A stretch of DNA of 64,000 nucleotides. It comes from Cryptomeria japonica. Lineage: Eukaryota; Streptophyta; Pinopsida; Cupressales; Cupressaceae. Positions 51,001 to 61,690 of this stretch are shown piece by piece. The notes below the pieces were generated by a model that was not told the DNA's origin, did no database searches, and saw only the letters and a program-made list of their open reading frames with translations. The position numbers were made by a program, and so were the translations under genes. The stretch's first letter is position 1; each line of letters begins with the position of its first letter. The stretch spans positions 824,598,397 through 824,662,396 of the forward strand of contig NC_081411.1 of the NCBI RefSeq assembly GCF_030272615.1. Direction: 5' to 3'.

Positions 51001-52502
51001 ATGTTTTGTTGATTCCTTTTCTTCTTAGGTGTTAGCTTCTTCTTTGGGGTTGCCTTCTTTACCAGAGACCTCACTGCCTGTTGTTTTTGTCTAGTCCTTC
51101 TAGGCGAAGGTGTGGATGTCGGTGAAGGATCCCTTTTCCTTACAACTCTTTTAAATGTTGTAGGCATATCACTTTCAGAAGAAGTGGCTACCAGTGATAG
51201 GTGAGTTTCAGGTTGTAATGCCTCCAACTCATCTTCAGTGATACCGGTTTGTTTCAGTACATCTTCTTTGATGGCCTTTGCCTGTCTTGAGCCTCTTCTC
51301 ACAACTGCTTCAACTTTCTTTACTCTCTTCTTAGATTGAATTTGGCTTTCAATGGTCTCAGCACTACCGAATACCTCTTCCTTGGGTTCTTTGGGTGCTT
51401 CCAGAAGGGCTTTTGCATAAGTTTCAATGATGTGATCATCGGTCTTATAGCCCATTTCAGTAACCCAAATTGTTCTTGGGATAACTGCTTCCATCCAAAT
51501 CTCATCCTTTTTAATTACAAAACATATATCATCCTTATATTTGTTAACAATTTCTTGTGACAGTCTGATTCTTTTGTTCATTCTGGCCTTTAGTGCTTGA
51601 AAGTATTCACTGATGTTCTTTTCCTTATTTTCACCCATGTTGTTGAGTAGGTCTGATAACCGTTTCCCTACCAGTATGTCAAATCCAAGGCTCTTGTTGC
51701 CTATACCAGGAACCTGTTTGGTTATGTGTAGCATTAAGCATACAAGTAAGTTACCGAATCTAAAAGTCCCTTTCTTATCCTTCTTGATTTTCCCTAAATT
51801 ATCAATCAATTCATCCTTTAGCCATTTGCATACATCAATTTTCACATTGTTATTAACCATGTCATAAGCACTCTTTATGCATAAACTTGAAACTGAGTTA
51901 AGTCTATTTGCATGAGTTGCTTTGTAACCTAGAATCATGCTAACGAATCTCACATTTGTATCAGTTACATCATTAACCCTCAATGATCTTTTGTCAGATG
52001 TTGCTCCTGTGAGTTTTGTTACTAGGTCATTTGAGACCTTCTTTGTTTTGTCTAGTCTGCTACCGGTGGAAGGTAACCCTGTTATAGCTTTCACAGCTTC
52101 CTTTGTGATTTTGTGAACTGAATCAAGCCAAAAGAATGCACCATGCACTCTACTCAATACTATCCTAATAACATCCTTAGGAAAGTCTAGAATGCTAAGG
52201 ATCTCAGTGAATCCTAGGGTTTCAACAATTTTATGTTCAGGTTTCACATTTCTGGAATTATCACATATAACAGTTTTATACATGTTTTTAATTTCTTCAT
52301 CTCCTAGTTCTTCTATATGGCAATGAATGTACCTTCTGGGGTCTTCTGCAAAAACAACTCCTTTGGGAATTTGGGAGAATGCACCAACATTGTCATCCTT
52401 TTTAGCTATCTTGGGAACTAGCTAGAATATGGGCCTAGGGCGTTTGATTACCTCGACTACAGTAGGGTTTGCTATGAACTCAGGTGTAGAAGAAGATGCC
52501 AT
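48011..52502 (-). pseudogene. Element G extra ORF: long non-pol protein, split by M
   Basis: I do not recognise this protein. On the minus strand the ATG at 52500-52502 starts MASSSTPEFIANPTVVEV; one stop about 30 codons in, then open from 52283 to 50268 (671 codons). The N-terminal globular part includes GAFFWLDSVHKITKEAVKAI and a hydrophobic FGNLLVCLMLHI stretch. A very basic Ser/Pro/Lys segment (about 51190-51010; TPKKKLTPKKKRNQQ, nuclear-localisation-like) follows, then helical and low-complexity parts. M interrupts near GGQ. The C-terminal part (49120-48011; a few stops) is a coiled coil with a duplicated heptad pair (FEKKITG) and ends DIFQIVTT. The intact length would be about 1,100 codons. 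No retroelement enzyme motif is present. Confidence 0.75.
49121..50276. mobile_element. Element M: about 1.16-kb AT-rich insertion in the G ORF (class unknown)
   Basis: The G ORF is readable on both sides of a stretch that has no coding capacity. The left side begins TGATGCAGAGCATC, reminiscent of the GYP1 LTR start TGATGCAGGAGCATC, which hints at a solo LTR. The right boundary is uncertain. A candidate TSD (TTGTC/TTGAC) has a mismatch, and removing one copy does not restore the frame, whereas a blunt join does. No terminal inverted repeats are apparent. Class and exact ends are unresolved. Confidence 0.5.
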
Positions 52503-52845
52503 GATTATAAATACCTTTATCTGCCTTTGGAAATATTAAATGCTAAAATCCTTTGCTTCTTCTCTCGAAATGCCTTAGCTCTGGAGATTTCGCGCTCTTC
52601 AAATGTTTGAATGCTCAGTAAAGTGAAATGGAGCCAAAACCACTTATTTATAATGTCAATTTACCAACTACCACATTTAATGCATGTCGGTTAAGTAATC
52701 ACTTAACTTTGCTTTCCAGTATAGAAATAATTTCTGCCTTTACCATCAACCGAGGGAATAATAGCATATGTCTCATTTGATTGCCAAACCCTCAAGGAAA
52801 CTTTCTTCAGTTTGATGAAGAGCTTCCTGCCGGTGGAGCACTACT

Positions 52846-53944
52846 CTATTCTATTGGTGGAGTGTTGATTGGTTCTACCGGTGGAGGAGTATTACCAACA
52901 TTATTTAGGTCTGACTTTCTAATCCATTGTTTTGAGAATTCTTGCTTAACCTCGTCAACTTTTTCTTTTCCTTTCAAACTAGAACTTTTGTTGTCTACCG
53001 GTGATCCCTTACTTCTGCGGAATTTAGCAATATGTTGAATTTTGTTACATGCATAGCAAGTCACATTATTCTTTTGAATACCTTTTCCATAACCTATGCC
53101 AGTTTTTGTTCTACATTGATTAGATAGGTGTCCAAATCTTCCACAAACATAACATCTCCCATTCATTCCGCAATTTTTCAGAGTTATGACCAATTTTGTT
53201 GCATTTTGAACATTGACCAGTGGGTGCATTGGTATTCTGATAACTTCTAGATCTACATTGATTTTCTCTATGACCATACTTATTATAGTTAAAGCATTTT
53301 CCATTAAATTTGTAAGCATTAGGTTGTCTTACTAGTTTACTATGATCTTGTGTGTTTGCAGTACCGGAGCTTTCTCCAACTTTAAAGCCAATTCCACAAG
53401 TGCCACCTTTGGGTTTCTGTTTCTTCAGTAAGTCACCAAGTTCTTCTGAGCTTTTCTTGAATTTTTCTTTGTGTTGATTTGCAATATCTAGTTCTCTTTC
53501 AAGAATTTCTTTCTGCCTCATCAGTTCATTGGAGTCATTCTGTGTATGCATCAGATCTGTCTTTAACAAATCATTTTCATAGCTAAGTCTGGTGTTCTCA
53601 TTTACTGCATCACTTAGTCTTTTGGTCAAATATTCTTCATTCTTCTTTCTATCTTCAATTTCTTTACAAAATCTCATAGTCATATCCTGCATCTCATTCC
53701 TTGTTGTCATGTTCTCTTATTTTAGCTTGCATATCTACTCATTAAGAGTTTCTTTTTCATCATCCTCAATTTGCATCTTTTCACAGAGTTCTCTTTTCTT
53801 GTTTCTTGCAATGGTAAGATTTTCTTGAAGTGCTTAAATAATTTCCTGAGCTGCCTTTAGATCATCTTCAAGTTTGATATTTTTCATTTTTTTTGTATCA
53901 AAGTCTGAGAGAGCTTCTTCTAATTGCTTCATCAAGTTTTCCAT
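52846..53944 (-). pseudogene. Element G gag-like protein: coiled coil plus zinc-knuckle array
   Basis: On the minus strand from the ATG at 53944 (MENLMKQLEEALSDFD), just after the PBS. A long charged coiled coil (53944-53450; three stops) is followed by up to four CCHC-like knuckles: CFNYNKYGHRENQC (53247-53290, one Cys to Tyr), CSKCNKIGHNSEK (about 53180-53215), CYVCGRFGHLSNQC (about 53113-53154, intact) and CYACNKIQHIAKF (about 53022-53063, Gly to Gln and last Cys lost). A one-base shift near 53185 separates knuckles 2 and 3 into two frames. The tail is Lys/Ser/Pro-rich. Position and zinc knuckles suggest an RNA-binding, gag-like role; a UBN2 gag domain was not recognised. The shared CNKIGH core recalls the knuckle of element C (YNKIGHMASRC). 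Confidence 0.75.
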
Positions 53945-54001
53945 GTCTATCGGTGTCAAGATCTTCCTCAAGTTATTAGGCTTCTGAAAATAGAGGACCA
54001 A

Positions 54002-54013
54002 GCTCTGATACCA
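54002..54013 (-). other. Element G primer binding site
   Basis: The minus strand reads TGGTATCAGAGC, two bases inside the 5' LTR boundary at 54016. Confidence 0.9.
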
Positions 54014-54015
54014 AT

Positions 54016-54791
54016 TGTTAGGATTCCCACAGATACTAAGAGGGGCGGGTGAATCAGTATCTTACCAGTAATTAGATTTTCTTAACTTAAAACAAGTAGA
54101 GCAAATTAAAATTGTGTACCGGTAAGCAGGAAATAATGCAATAAACAGAGATAAAAGCAACCACATGAAAGACACACCATAACACAATATTTTAATGAGG
54201 AAACCCGGTGTGTGAAAAACCTTGGTGGGATTTGTGACCCACGATATTCACTTACTAGCCAATAAGAGAATATTACTGTTACAAGAGGGGCCTGCACATG
54301 CAGGAAGGCCAAGTGCCTAGAGCTCACTACTCAAAATAGAAGTCTCACTGACTTACAAAATGGATTGTACAAATCCAGTGTCTTGTACTACTTCAGAATA
54401 GCATCTATAATGCCAGATCCAGTTCTGGTTTCTGCTCTACTTCTTACATAAACCCTTAACCTAAATTTTGCATAATAGGTCTACCTAATTACATTCCTTA
54501 TCTTTCTCATAAATTTTTTACAATGATCTCTCTTATATAAGAGTCATTTTACATCATGCAAAGTCGGCTTACAATGTTTTTACAATAATAATTATAACAA
54601 AAATCCTATCGGCCTTTGTGCCAGTATGCTTCCTTTGCCTGCTGGTGTCGGTGGTCTGAGTGCCAGTGTAGAGTCTGATCTTGGTAATGCCAGTGAATTG
54701 CCTTGTCGGTGTCATAGGATTGTAAGGTTTCCATCAATGACAAAACCTTCAATCACTTACAATGTCTCATTGGAGTGTGCATATTCCAACA
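54016..54791 (-). repeat. Element G 5' LTR (776 bp)
   Basis: Plus-sense TGTTAGGATTCCCAC...TATTCCAACA followed by the TSD CATGT. The G-tract is interrupted (GAGGGGCGGGTGAATCAG). Confidence 0.92.
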
Positions 54792-54796
54792 CATGT

Positions 54797-55727
54797 TAGC
54801 AAGAAGGATATCTCCTACATATCGGACTTTAAAGTCTAACATGTAGGAAACATCTTCCTTCATCTGCATGTTGAGATTTTAAACTTGACATGCAAATGAA
54901 GAGAAAGAGAGGAAGGAAATATTGGGAACAATCAGATTCCAAAATCCAATGTGCTCTAACCTCAAATACGAAAAACCTCAAAAAAGGGAACGACGAAAAA
55001 TGAAGGATAGAGGAATGCAAAAAAAAGGAGAAAACTGAAATGAAATAAATGAAAACCTACCTAAATCAATGCAATCGATGAAAAACCGATGAATCCGCAA
55101 GACAACCACGAGCGAAAATGGAGGAAAAGAGCAAGAGGGTACGCAAGGAGGCAAGATTAACAAATAAAATGAGGGATTAAAACTCAAAATTTAATAAATA
55201 AACCCTCATTTTAACAATTAATGCCCTCATTCATTGATAAGCATGTCATGCTTGTCAGACTTTAAAGTCCCACATGCAGGATAAAACCTCTTGCAAGTCA
55301 AACTTTAAAGTCCGACAAGCAAGCCACTATTGTCAACCTACACATCAGGCTTTAAAGTCTGACGTGCAAAGGCAAAGACCCTTCAGGTCGAACTTTAAAG
55401 TTTGATCTGTAGGAAAAGAACTATTTGTAAGTTAGACTTTAAAGTTCAATCTGTAGGGGGAAGAACCAATACATTTCATATCGAACTTTAAATTCCAATG
55501 TGCAATACTTTCTAAAGAGAAAACCCTGCAGGTCGGACTTTAAAGTCCAACCTGTAGGCAAAACTGCAAAATTAAAAGAACTTAAACACAATTAAATCAA
55601 AAAGTGGAAAGCAAAAGGAGCTAACCAATGGAGTCGGTCAATCTCTCTTGAAGGATGTAAGGTATGAAAAGGACCAGTTTCGTAGGGTTGCCTCATGATT
55701 TTAGCTGTGCTGAAATCGAGGACAACA
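54797..55727. repeat. H terminal region: palindromic array, right part, and H end
   Basis: This continues the array on the far side of G: GGACTTTAAAGTC-type units at about 54822-54846, 55254-55276, 55292-55320, 55340-55362, 55385-55407, 55428-55452, 55479-55503 and 55530-55555, with weaker copies at about 54860-54890 and 54938-54952. Most are diverged on one arm (for example GAACTTTAAAGTTTGA). 55556-55727 is AT-rich and ends in GACAACA, the proposed H terminus. Confidence 0.8.
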
Positions 55728-55732
55728 AAGTT

Positions 55733-56320
55733 AAAATTTATACTGGATGATTATCAAGTGAATCTATTCTGGAAGTTGCAAAATTTGAGACAGAAGGAAT
55801 CTAGTGTGAAGGAATACATTGAAGCATTTCACAAGTTGAATATCAAATTCGGACATGTTGATGATGAAGTTGAACAAGTTGCAAGGTATAAAAATGGGTT
55901 GTGGATGTCTATACAAGATGAACTCAGTTTGATCAAATTGCAGAGTATTGAAGAAGCTTACCAGTATACCTTGAAGGTTGAAGAGAAGTTAAACAAGAGA
56001 CATGAGAAGAGGCAGAGAGGTAGAGGTAGAAGGTTTACCAGAGGTAGATTTCAAGGAGGAAGAGGATATATTGGAGGTAGAGTTACCTATATAGATCAGA
56101 ATAAGGACAAGGAAGTAAACAAAGAAGGTAATTCATACCAGAAAGATGATAGACATTTCTACCGGAGGAGAGAACCGGATGGCTACTAGAATGATAATTT
56201 TGGAAGATAAGACAAGAGAAAATTTAGAGGTACCTACTATAAGTATGGACGAGAAGGGCATCGTGCATTCAAATGTAAAAAGATAGAGAATATTAGAAGA
56301 GCAGCAGTGGTGTAAGAGAA
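55733..56320 (+). pseudogene. GYP1 gag, C-terminal part
   Basis: This continues the gag frame broken at 12128: FILDDYQVNLF, the helical gag core (QNLRQKESSVKEYIEAFHKLN, GHVDDEVEQVARY), then an Arg/Gly-rich tail (RQRGRGRRFTRGRFQGGRG, about 56009-56067). A zinc-knuckle relic follows (about 56236-56275) in which both leading Cys are Tyr (YYKYGREGHRAFKC). Stops at 56188, about 56210 and 56313 fall where Gln is expected. The apparent ATG at 55695 lies in H sequence and is not the gag start. Confidence 0.88.
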
Positions 56321-56329
56321 CCCCATTGG

Positions 56330-59300
56330 ATCAGCTAACAAATCGGAAGATGGAGAACTGTTGATGATGAGGAGAGTTTTGTGTCATATCAAAGAATATG
56401 AAGAGCCCTTGCAAAGGATAAATTTGTTTAAGACTAGATGCAAGGTATCCGGTAAGTGTTGTAAAGTTTTTATTGATAGTGGTAGTTTAGATAATCTTGT
56501 TTTAGAAGAGATGGTGAATAAGTTAAACTTGGAAAGATTGAAACACCCTAAGCCTTATCAGATAGCATGGATTCAGGATGAACATAAGTTGTTGGTAAGT
56601 AAGAAATTTTTGGTGAAATTAAAAATTGGGAATTATCATGATGAAGTCTTGTGTGATATTATGCCTATGGATATTTGTCACCTTTTGTTGGGTAGACCTT
56701 GGAAGTTTGATAAACAGGCAATACATGATGGGACGAAGAACATATACACCATTGTAGAAAATGGAATGAAGCAAACCTTGTTACCTTTGGAGGAGCCTTT
56801 GAAGAGTGAAGTTTGTACGAATTCTAGGATCTGTTTGGTGGATGGGAGGAAGTTCCTAGATGGAATGAGACATGAAAATGTATGTTTTACCTTGGTTCCT
56901 AAGAAGACTAAGAGACCGGAATCGGAAGAAGAACAATCAAAGGAGGAAAAGGAATTGCTGACAGAATATAAAGACACCATTTCAGCCAAGGTGTATGATG
57001 GATTACCACTGGTAAGAAGTATCAGTCATTGCATGGATTTGATTCTCAGAGCTAGTTTGCCTAACAAAGTTGCATACTAATTGACACCAGCAGAGAATGA
57101 GGAGTTAAATAGACAAGTGTAGGAGTTGTTGAAGAAAGGTTTGATCAGAGAAAGTGTGAGCCCTTGTGCAGTACCAGTAGTGTTAGCACCTAAGGAGAAT
57201 GGAGAGTGGAGAATGTGTACTGATTTAAGAGCAATAAACAAGATCACAGTGAAATACCAATTTCCCTTGCCTAGAATGGATGATATAATGGACTGTTTGA
57301 GTGGAGCAAGATACTTTACAAAGATAGATTTGAAGAGTGGATATCATTAGGTTAGGATTACAGAAGGAGATGAGTGGAAGACAACATTTAAGACAAATGC
57401 AGGACTGTGTGAATGGTTGGTGATGCCTTTTGGGTTAACTAATGCACCTATTACTTTCATGAGGTTGATGAATGAGGTATTGAATAAATTCTTGGGTAAG
57501 TTTTTTATTGTGTACTTCGATGACATTATGATTTTCAGTAAGACAAAAGAGGAGAATTTGTTGCATTTAAGACAAGTTTTGCAGAGGTTGAGAGAAGAGA
57601 AATTGTTGATAAATCTTAAGAAGTGTACTTTCATGAAGGAAGAGTTAGCCTATTTGGTATTTGTGATATCTATTGATGGATTGAAGATGGACCCTAAAAA
57701 AGTGAAAGCAAATCTTGAGTGGCCTACACCGGAAAGCATTGGAGAGGTAAGATCATTTCATGGATTGGCTAGTTTCTACCGAAAGTGTATCAGAAATTTC
57801 AGTTCAGTTTGTAACCCTATGACTAAGACCATTTGAGGAGATAAGAAGGAATTCAGGCGGACTACTGGAGCAAACAAATTTTTGAGTTATTAAAATAGAA
57901 AGTGACTGAGCAGTCTGTGTTATCTTTACTGAATTTTAACAAATTATTTCAAGTTGATTGTGATGCAAGTGGAATAGCAATAGGAGCAGTCTTGAGTCAA
58001 GAAGGGAGAGAAGTAGCTTATTCCAGTGAGAAGTTGAATGATGCTAGGAGGAGATATTTAGTATATGATCAGGAATTCTATGTCATAGTTCAAGCCTTGA
58101 AGAAGTGGAGACATTACTTGTTGCCTAAGGAGTTTGTGTTGTATACAGATCATCAAGCTTTGTAGTATTTGAACAATCAGAGTAAGTTGAATCAGTGACA
58201 TATGAGAAGGGTAGAATTTTTGTAGAGTTACACCTTTGTTTTGAAGCATAGAAGTGGGAAATCTAACAAAGTTGTTGATGCATTGAGTAGGAGAAGGAAT
58301 TTGTTGACAGAGATGAGAGCGGCAGTATTAGGATTTAAATATTTGAAGACCTTGTATGATGATGACCCAAATTTTGGAGAACCTTAGAAAGTATGTAGAG
58401 AACCAGTTATGGAAGATAGGAGTAAGTGATTGAATTATTTCATTCAGAATGAGATGTTATTTAGAGGAGTTCAGTTGTGCATACCTAAGAGTTCTATGAG
58501 GGAGAATCTGATTAAGGAGAAACATAGTGGAGGATTAGTTGGACACTTTTGTATTGATAAAATAGTAGCCTTGGTGAGTGAGCAATACTTTTGGCCCCAG
58601 ATTCATAAGGATGTTAGGAAATATGTTCAAAGTTGTAGAGTTTGTCAAGTCGCAAAAGGGAGTAGTTAGAATGTGGGATTGTATAAACCTTTGACAATAC
58701 CGATAAGACATTGGGAGGATATAAGCATGGATTTCATACTAAAATTACCTAAAACTCAAAGAGGGAATGATTCTATATTTGTGGTGGTGGATAGTTTCTC
58801 TAAGATGGCTCATTTCATACCTTGTAGGAAGACCTCAGATGCAGCGCATGTAGCAGACCTATTTTTCAAGGAAGTAGTGAGATTGCTTGTGTTACCTAGG
58901 AGCATAGTTTCAGACAGAGACACTAAGTTTGTTGGTTACTTTTGGAGAACACTTTGGAAGAAGATGACAGATTTGAGATTTAGATCTACTTTTCATCCAC
59001 AAACTGATGGACAGACAAAGGTAGTAAACCGGAGTTTGGGAAATATACTAAGATGTTTAGTTGGAGATAAAACTAGAAGTTTGCATTTAATTTTAGCACA
59101 AGCCAAGTTTGCCTACAATAATTTAGTGAAGAGTACCAAAAAAGCACCTTTTGAGATAGTTACCAGAGTGCATCCTATAGGTATATAAGATTTAAGGGAT
59201 ATTAGCAGTGAAGACCGAAGAAGTTCAAAACCAGAAGACTTTGCAGATCACATGGCAGCCTTGCATATTCAGGTTAAGTAGCATTTGGAGGACATGAACA

Positions 59301-59766
59301 TAAAGTATAAGGAGAAAACAAATGAGAAGATGAGACATAAGGAATTTGAAGTTGGTGATGAAGTGATGGTGTATCTGAGAAAAGAAAGATTCTCGATTGG
59401 AACCTATAACAAATTGAAGATAAAGAAGTTTAGACCCTGTAAGATCTTGAGGAAATTCAGTTCTAGAAATACATATGAAGTGGAGTTACCGGGTGACTTG
59501 AACATATCACCTATATTATAGACCTACATCAGTATCATGAACCAGAATTCAGTGAAGATGGTTTTACAGACTTGGAGAAATAGTTGCCCCGGAAGAAACT
59601 AGATCAGATTGAGGACAATTTGGATAGTAGAATTGGACGTAGTACCCAACGCAGTCAGTATAAGGAGTACCTAGTGAAATGGAAAGGCAGACCAGTGGAA
59701 GATTCATCTTGGATTTCTTAGACAGAGGTAGATCATCTTGGTTTTCCTCTGATTCCACCAAAGTGA
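56330..59766 (+). pseudogene. GYP1 pol: protease, RT, RNase H, integrase, chromodomain
   Basis: Protease has FIDSGSLDNL (about 56469-56498). RT follows with [23 protein letters not shown] (57127), [11 protein letters not shown] (57317-57349), [11 protein letters not shown] and [10 protein letters not shown] (about 57513-57542, catalytic DD present). RNase H has [18 protein letters not shown] (57948-58001) and DALSRRRN. Integrase has the HHCC zinc finger (H...H...CRVCQVAKG, 58520-58660), [32 protein letters not shown] and FHPQTDGQT (58990-59017). The C-terminal chromodomain YLVKWKGRPVEDSSWI (about 59670-59718) places GYP1 among the chromoviruses. Many stops (57078, 57119, 57348, 57834, 58163, 58196, 58222, 58387, 58429, 58668 and others) and a shift near 57840 inactivate it. 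It ends at TGA 59764-59766, shortly before the 3' LTR. Confidence 0.92.
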
Positions 59767-59798
59767 GAGACTCACTTTTTCAACAACCCTGGATGCCC

Positions 59799-60582
59799 TG
59801 ATGCAGGAGCATCCCTGGTTCATGGCAATCTTGCATCAACCGAAAACATTTTCCTTTTGTTTTTCTTTCTATTTGTAGTTTCAGTATTTCTTTCTGTGTG
59901 TACTGGTTTTGGTTCACCAGACCTAGTGGAGTTGGATTCTACTTGAAGACTTGACCAGCTTTCTTATTTCGAGACCGTGTCACATTTGGATCTTTTTCTG
60001 GAAAGTTATCGCTATCAGTTTCCATGATAGTTTCCTATTATCGGTTGATAGTTCTTTGTTACCGGTTACCTAGACCTATTTGGTGATCTACCGGAACCCC
60101 TTCCAAAGCTTGTGGAACCTTGGGCATTGATTCCAATGTTCCTTGGCATGTGGTTGACCTTTTCTCGTGATCTAAACTTCATCTTTTGGATTTTGCGAAG
60201 GAATCTCTTGGTAGAGGCTGACCTTGTTGGTTTTACACATTAGGTCTTGTTCTTCGGGTTTTGATCCCTTTTTGGGCTGACCGGATCATATATATCATTG
60301 TAATTATGCATTAGAATGTAGAATAAAGTAGTTAGACAAAGCGTAGAAGATAGATCTAAGGATTTAAGGTCCTAGATGTAACCTATTATGCATGTTCTAG
60401 CAAGCCTGTGTGTTGGTTTATATAACCTGGTTGATTATCGATTGAATGTATTCATATTTCATGTTATAATTCAAGTTGTTCTACATTGCCTCCATCATAT
60501 CCTTGTGTTTCTGTTGTGTTTACTCTTGCTGACTGGTTTGAACTGATCTCTTTGAGGTTCCTCCTTACCGGTGACTACACCA
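59799..60582 (+). repeat. GYP1 3' LTR (784 bp)
   Basis: It starts TGATGCAGGAG and ends GACTACACCA, then the TSD ACAAT (60583-60587). It aligns with 3155-3943. The 32 bp before it (59767-59798) lack an obvious polypurine tract; GAGAGA at about 59765-59770 is the nearest purine run. Confidence 0.9.
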
Positions 60583-60587
60583 ACAAT

Positions 60588-60719
60588 ACATCCTTTCAAG
60601 ATTAATCCAATGATTTGCACATGCTAATACATTCTCCAAAGTTGTTCACAAATGTTACATGTAGATATAGCAATTAGTCAGCCTTAGAACATCTTCCAAT
60701 ACAAAATACTCCATGTGGA
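60588..60719. other. Probable continuation of the J LTR; nothing else recognised
   Basis: By the TSD logic this resumes the sequence interrupted at 3154. It is AT-rich and has no open frame of interest. I could not find the outer LTR end or a TSD for J here. Confidence 0.4.
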
Positions 60720-61050
60720 TGTTGATATATGGTGATTGAGTTTTGTCATTTTTTGTTGAAAAACTAAAATTGAAAAAAAAAACCCTAAAAATAACCGACT
60801 TTGAGCGTTGCCCTAAAAATTGGTTGTTATGAACAGCTAGAATATAAAACGGCATTGCAATGGTGTTGTATTGGTTTATTGGATAATAAGAAAAGATTCG
60901 ACGATTGTGTTCTATGGATGTACCCCATCTTGGGTGAACCACATTAAATCTATGTTTTATCTATGTTATATATTTGTTTTCATCTTTTGTGTTTGTATCT
61001 AGGTATTATTATTAATTTGTATTTGCTTTGGATCTTCCTAAACCCTAAAA
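60720..61050 (+). repeat. Probable 5' LTR of element K (TNT1-like copia)
   Basis: A possible TGTTGAT start at 60720 and an end ACCCTAAAA at 61050 are followed by AT and a PBS-like TGGTATTAGAGT. The start is a guess from the TG rule and similarity to the start of the C LTR (TGTTGATATGG-like). A second LTR was not found in the window, so the length (about 330 bp) is unproven. Confidence 0.5.
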
Positions 61051-61052
61051 AT

Positions 61053-61064
61053 TGGTATTAGAGT
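61053..61064 (+). other. Element K primer binding site
   Basis: TGGTATTAGAGT differs from TGGTATCAGAGC at two positions, both C-to-T changes. Confidence 0.65.
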
Positions 61065-61103
61065 CATGTGTTTCTATAAATTGGCAAGGACTTTTAGATT
61101 TGA

Positions 61104-61690
61104 GTGGGAGCAATGGAAGAAACCAAATTCAAGGTCAAGAAGTTCAACGGTCATAATTATCAGTTATGGAAAATGCAGATGGAGGATTACCTGTGTCAAA
61201 AGTATCTATGGTGGCCACTGGAAGGAAAGTCAAAGAAATTGACCGTGATGTCAAATGAAGATTGGGATATTCTAGACAGAAAAACAATGGGAACCATTTG
61301 GTTGTGCCTTGTGCTATTTGTAGCATTCAATATATCAAAAGAAACAATGACTTTAGATCTAATGGTGGTACTGGCTAAATTGTATGAGAAACTGTTGGCT
61401 TTGAATAAGGTATTTCTTATGAAGTGTTTGTTTAATATGAAAATGAGTGAGGGAGGATCTGTAGCAGATCATTTAAATGAATTTAATACAGTTACCAGCC
61501 AATTGACTTCTGTAAAAGTAAATTGATGAAGAGCGTAGAGCTCTCTTAATTTTATGTTCTTTGTGAGAAAGTTGTAATAGCCTAGTTATGGATGTAAGTA
61601 ACTCTAAATCTAGTTCAAATACTTTGAAATTTGATGTTGTTGTTGGTTTTATCCTAAGTGAGGCAATGCGACATGTTGAGCATTGATTTT
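61104..61690 (+). pseudogene. Element K gag (TNT1/copia type), 5' part only
   Basis: The frame opens at 61104 (MGAMEETKFKVKKFNGHNYQLWKMQMEDYL), a typical gag N-terminus of the TNT1-94-like copia group (LWKxxMEDYL, TMGTIWLCL, AKLYEKLLALNKVFLMK, KMSEGGSVADHLNEFN). It runs to 61526. After a one-base shift the same domain continues (DEERRALLILCSL, one stop, then SNSLVMDVSNSK) to about 61690. Beyond that the similarity to gag ends: no zinc knuckle, protease or pol is visible before the next element-like sequence, so K is a 5' fragment. Confidence 0.85.

Larger units (their letters stand above)
47024..54791 (-). mobile_element. Element G: pol-less LTR retrotransposon with gag-like and extra ORFs
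   Basis: LTRs are 47024-47800 (3') and 54016-54791 (5'), with a minus-strand PBS (54002-54013), complementary PPT (47801-47816) and a perfect 5-bp TSD CATGT (47019-47023, 54792-54796). The internal region has no protease, RT, RNase H or integrase. It has a coiled-coil/zinc-knuckle frame next to the PBS and a long second ORF, the latter cut by M. It thus fits a large non-autonomous element that would need proteins in trans. Its LTR end, AT spacer, PBS, GAGAGGGGG/TGAAT motif and CATCAATGCCAAAGGGGGAGAT PPT are those of the copia elements here. Confidence 0.88.

Noticed and set aside
46730-55560. Palindromic repeats considered as a CRISPR array
   Set aside because: The units are perfect or near-perfect palindromes of variable sequence with irregular spacing, split by a retrotransposon, in a plant genome. 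No cas genes are present.
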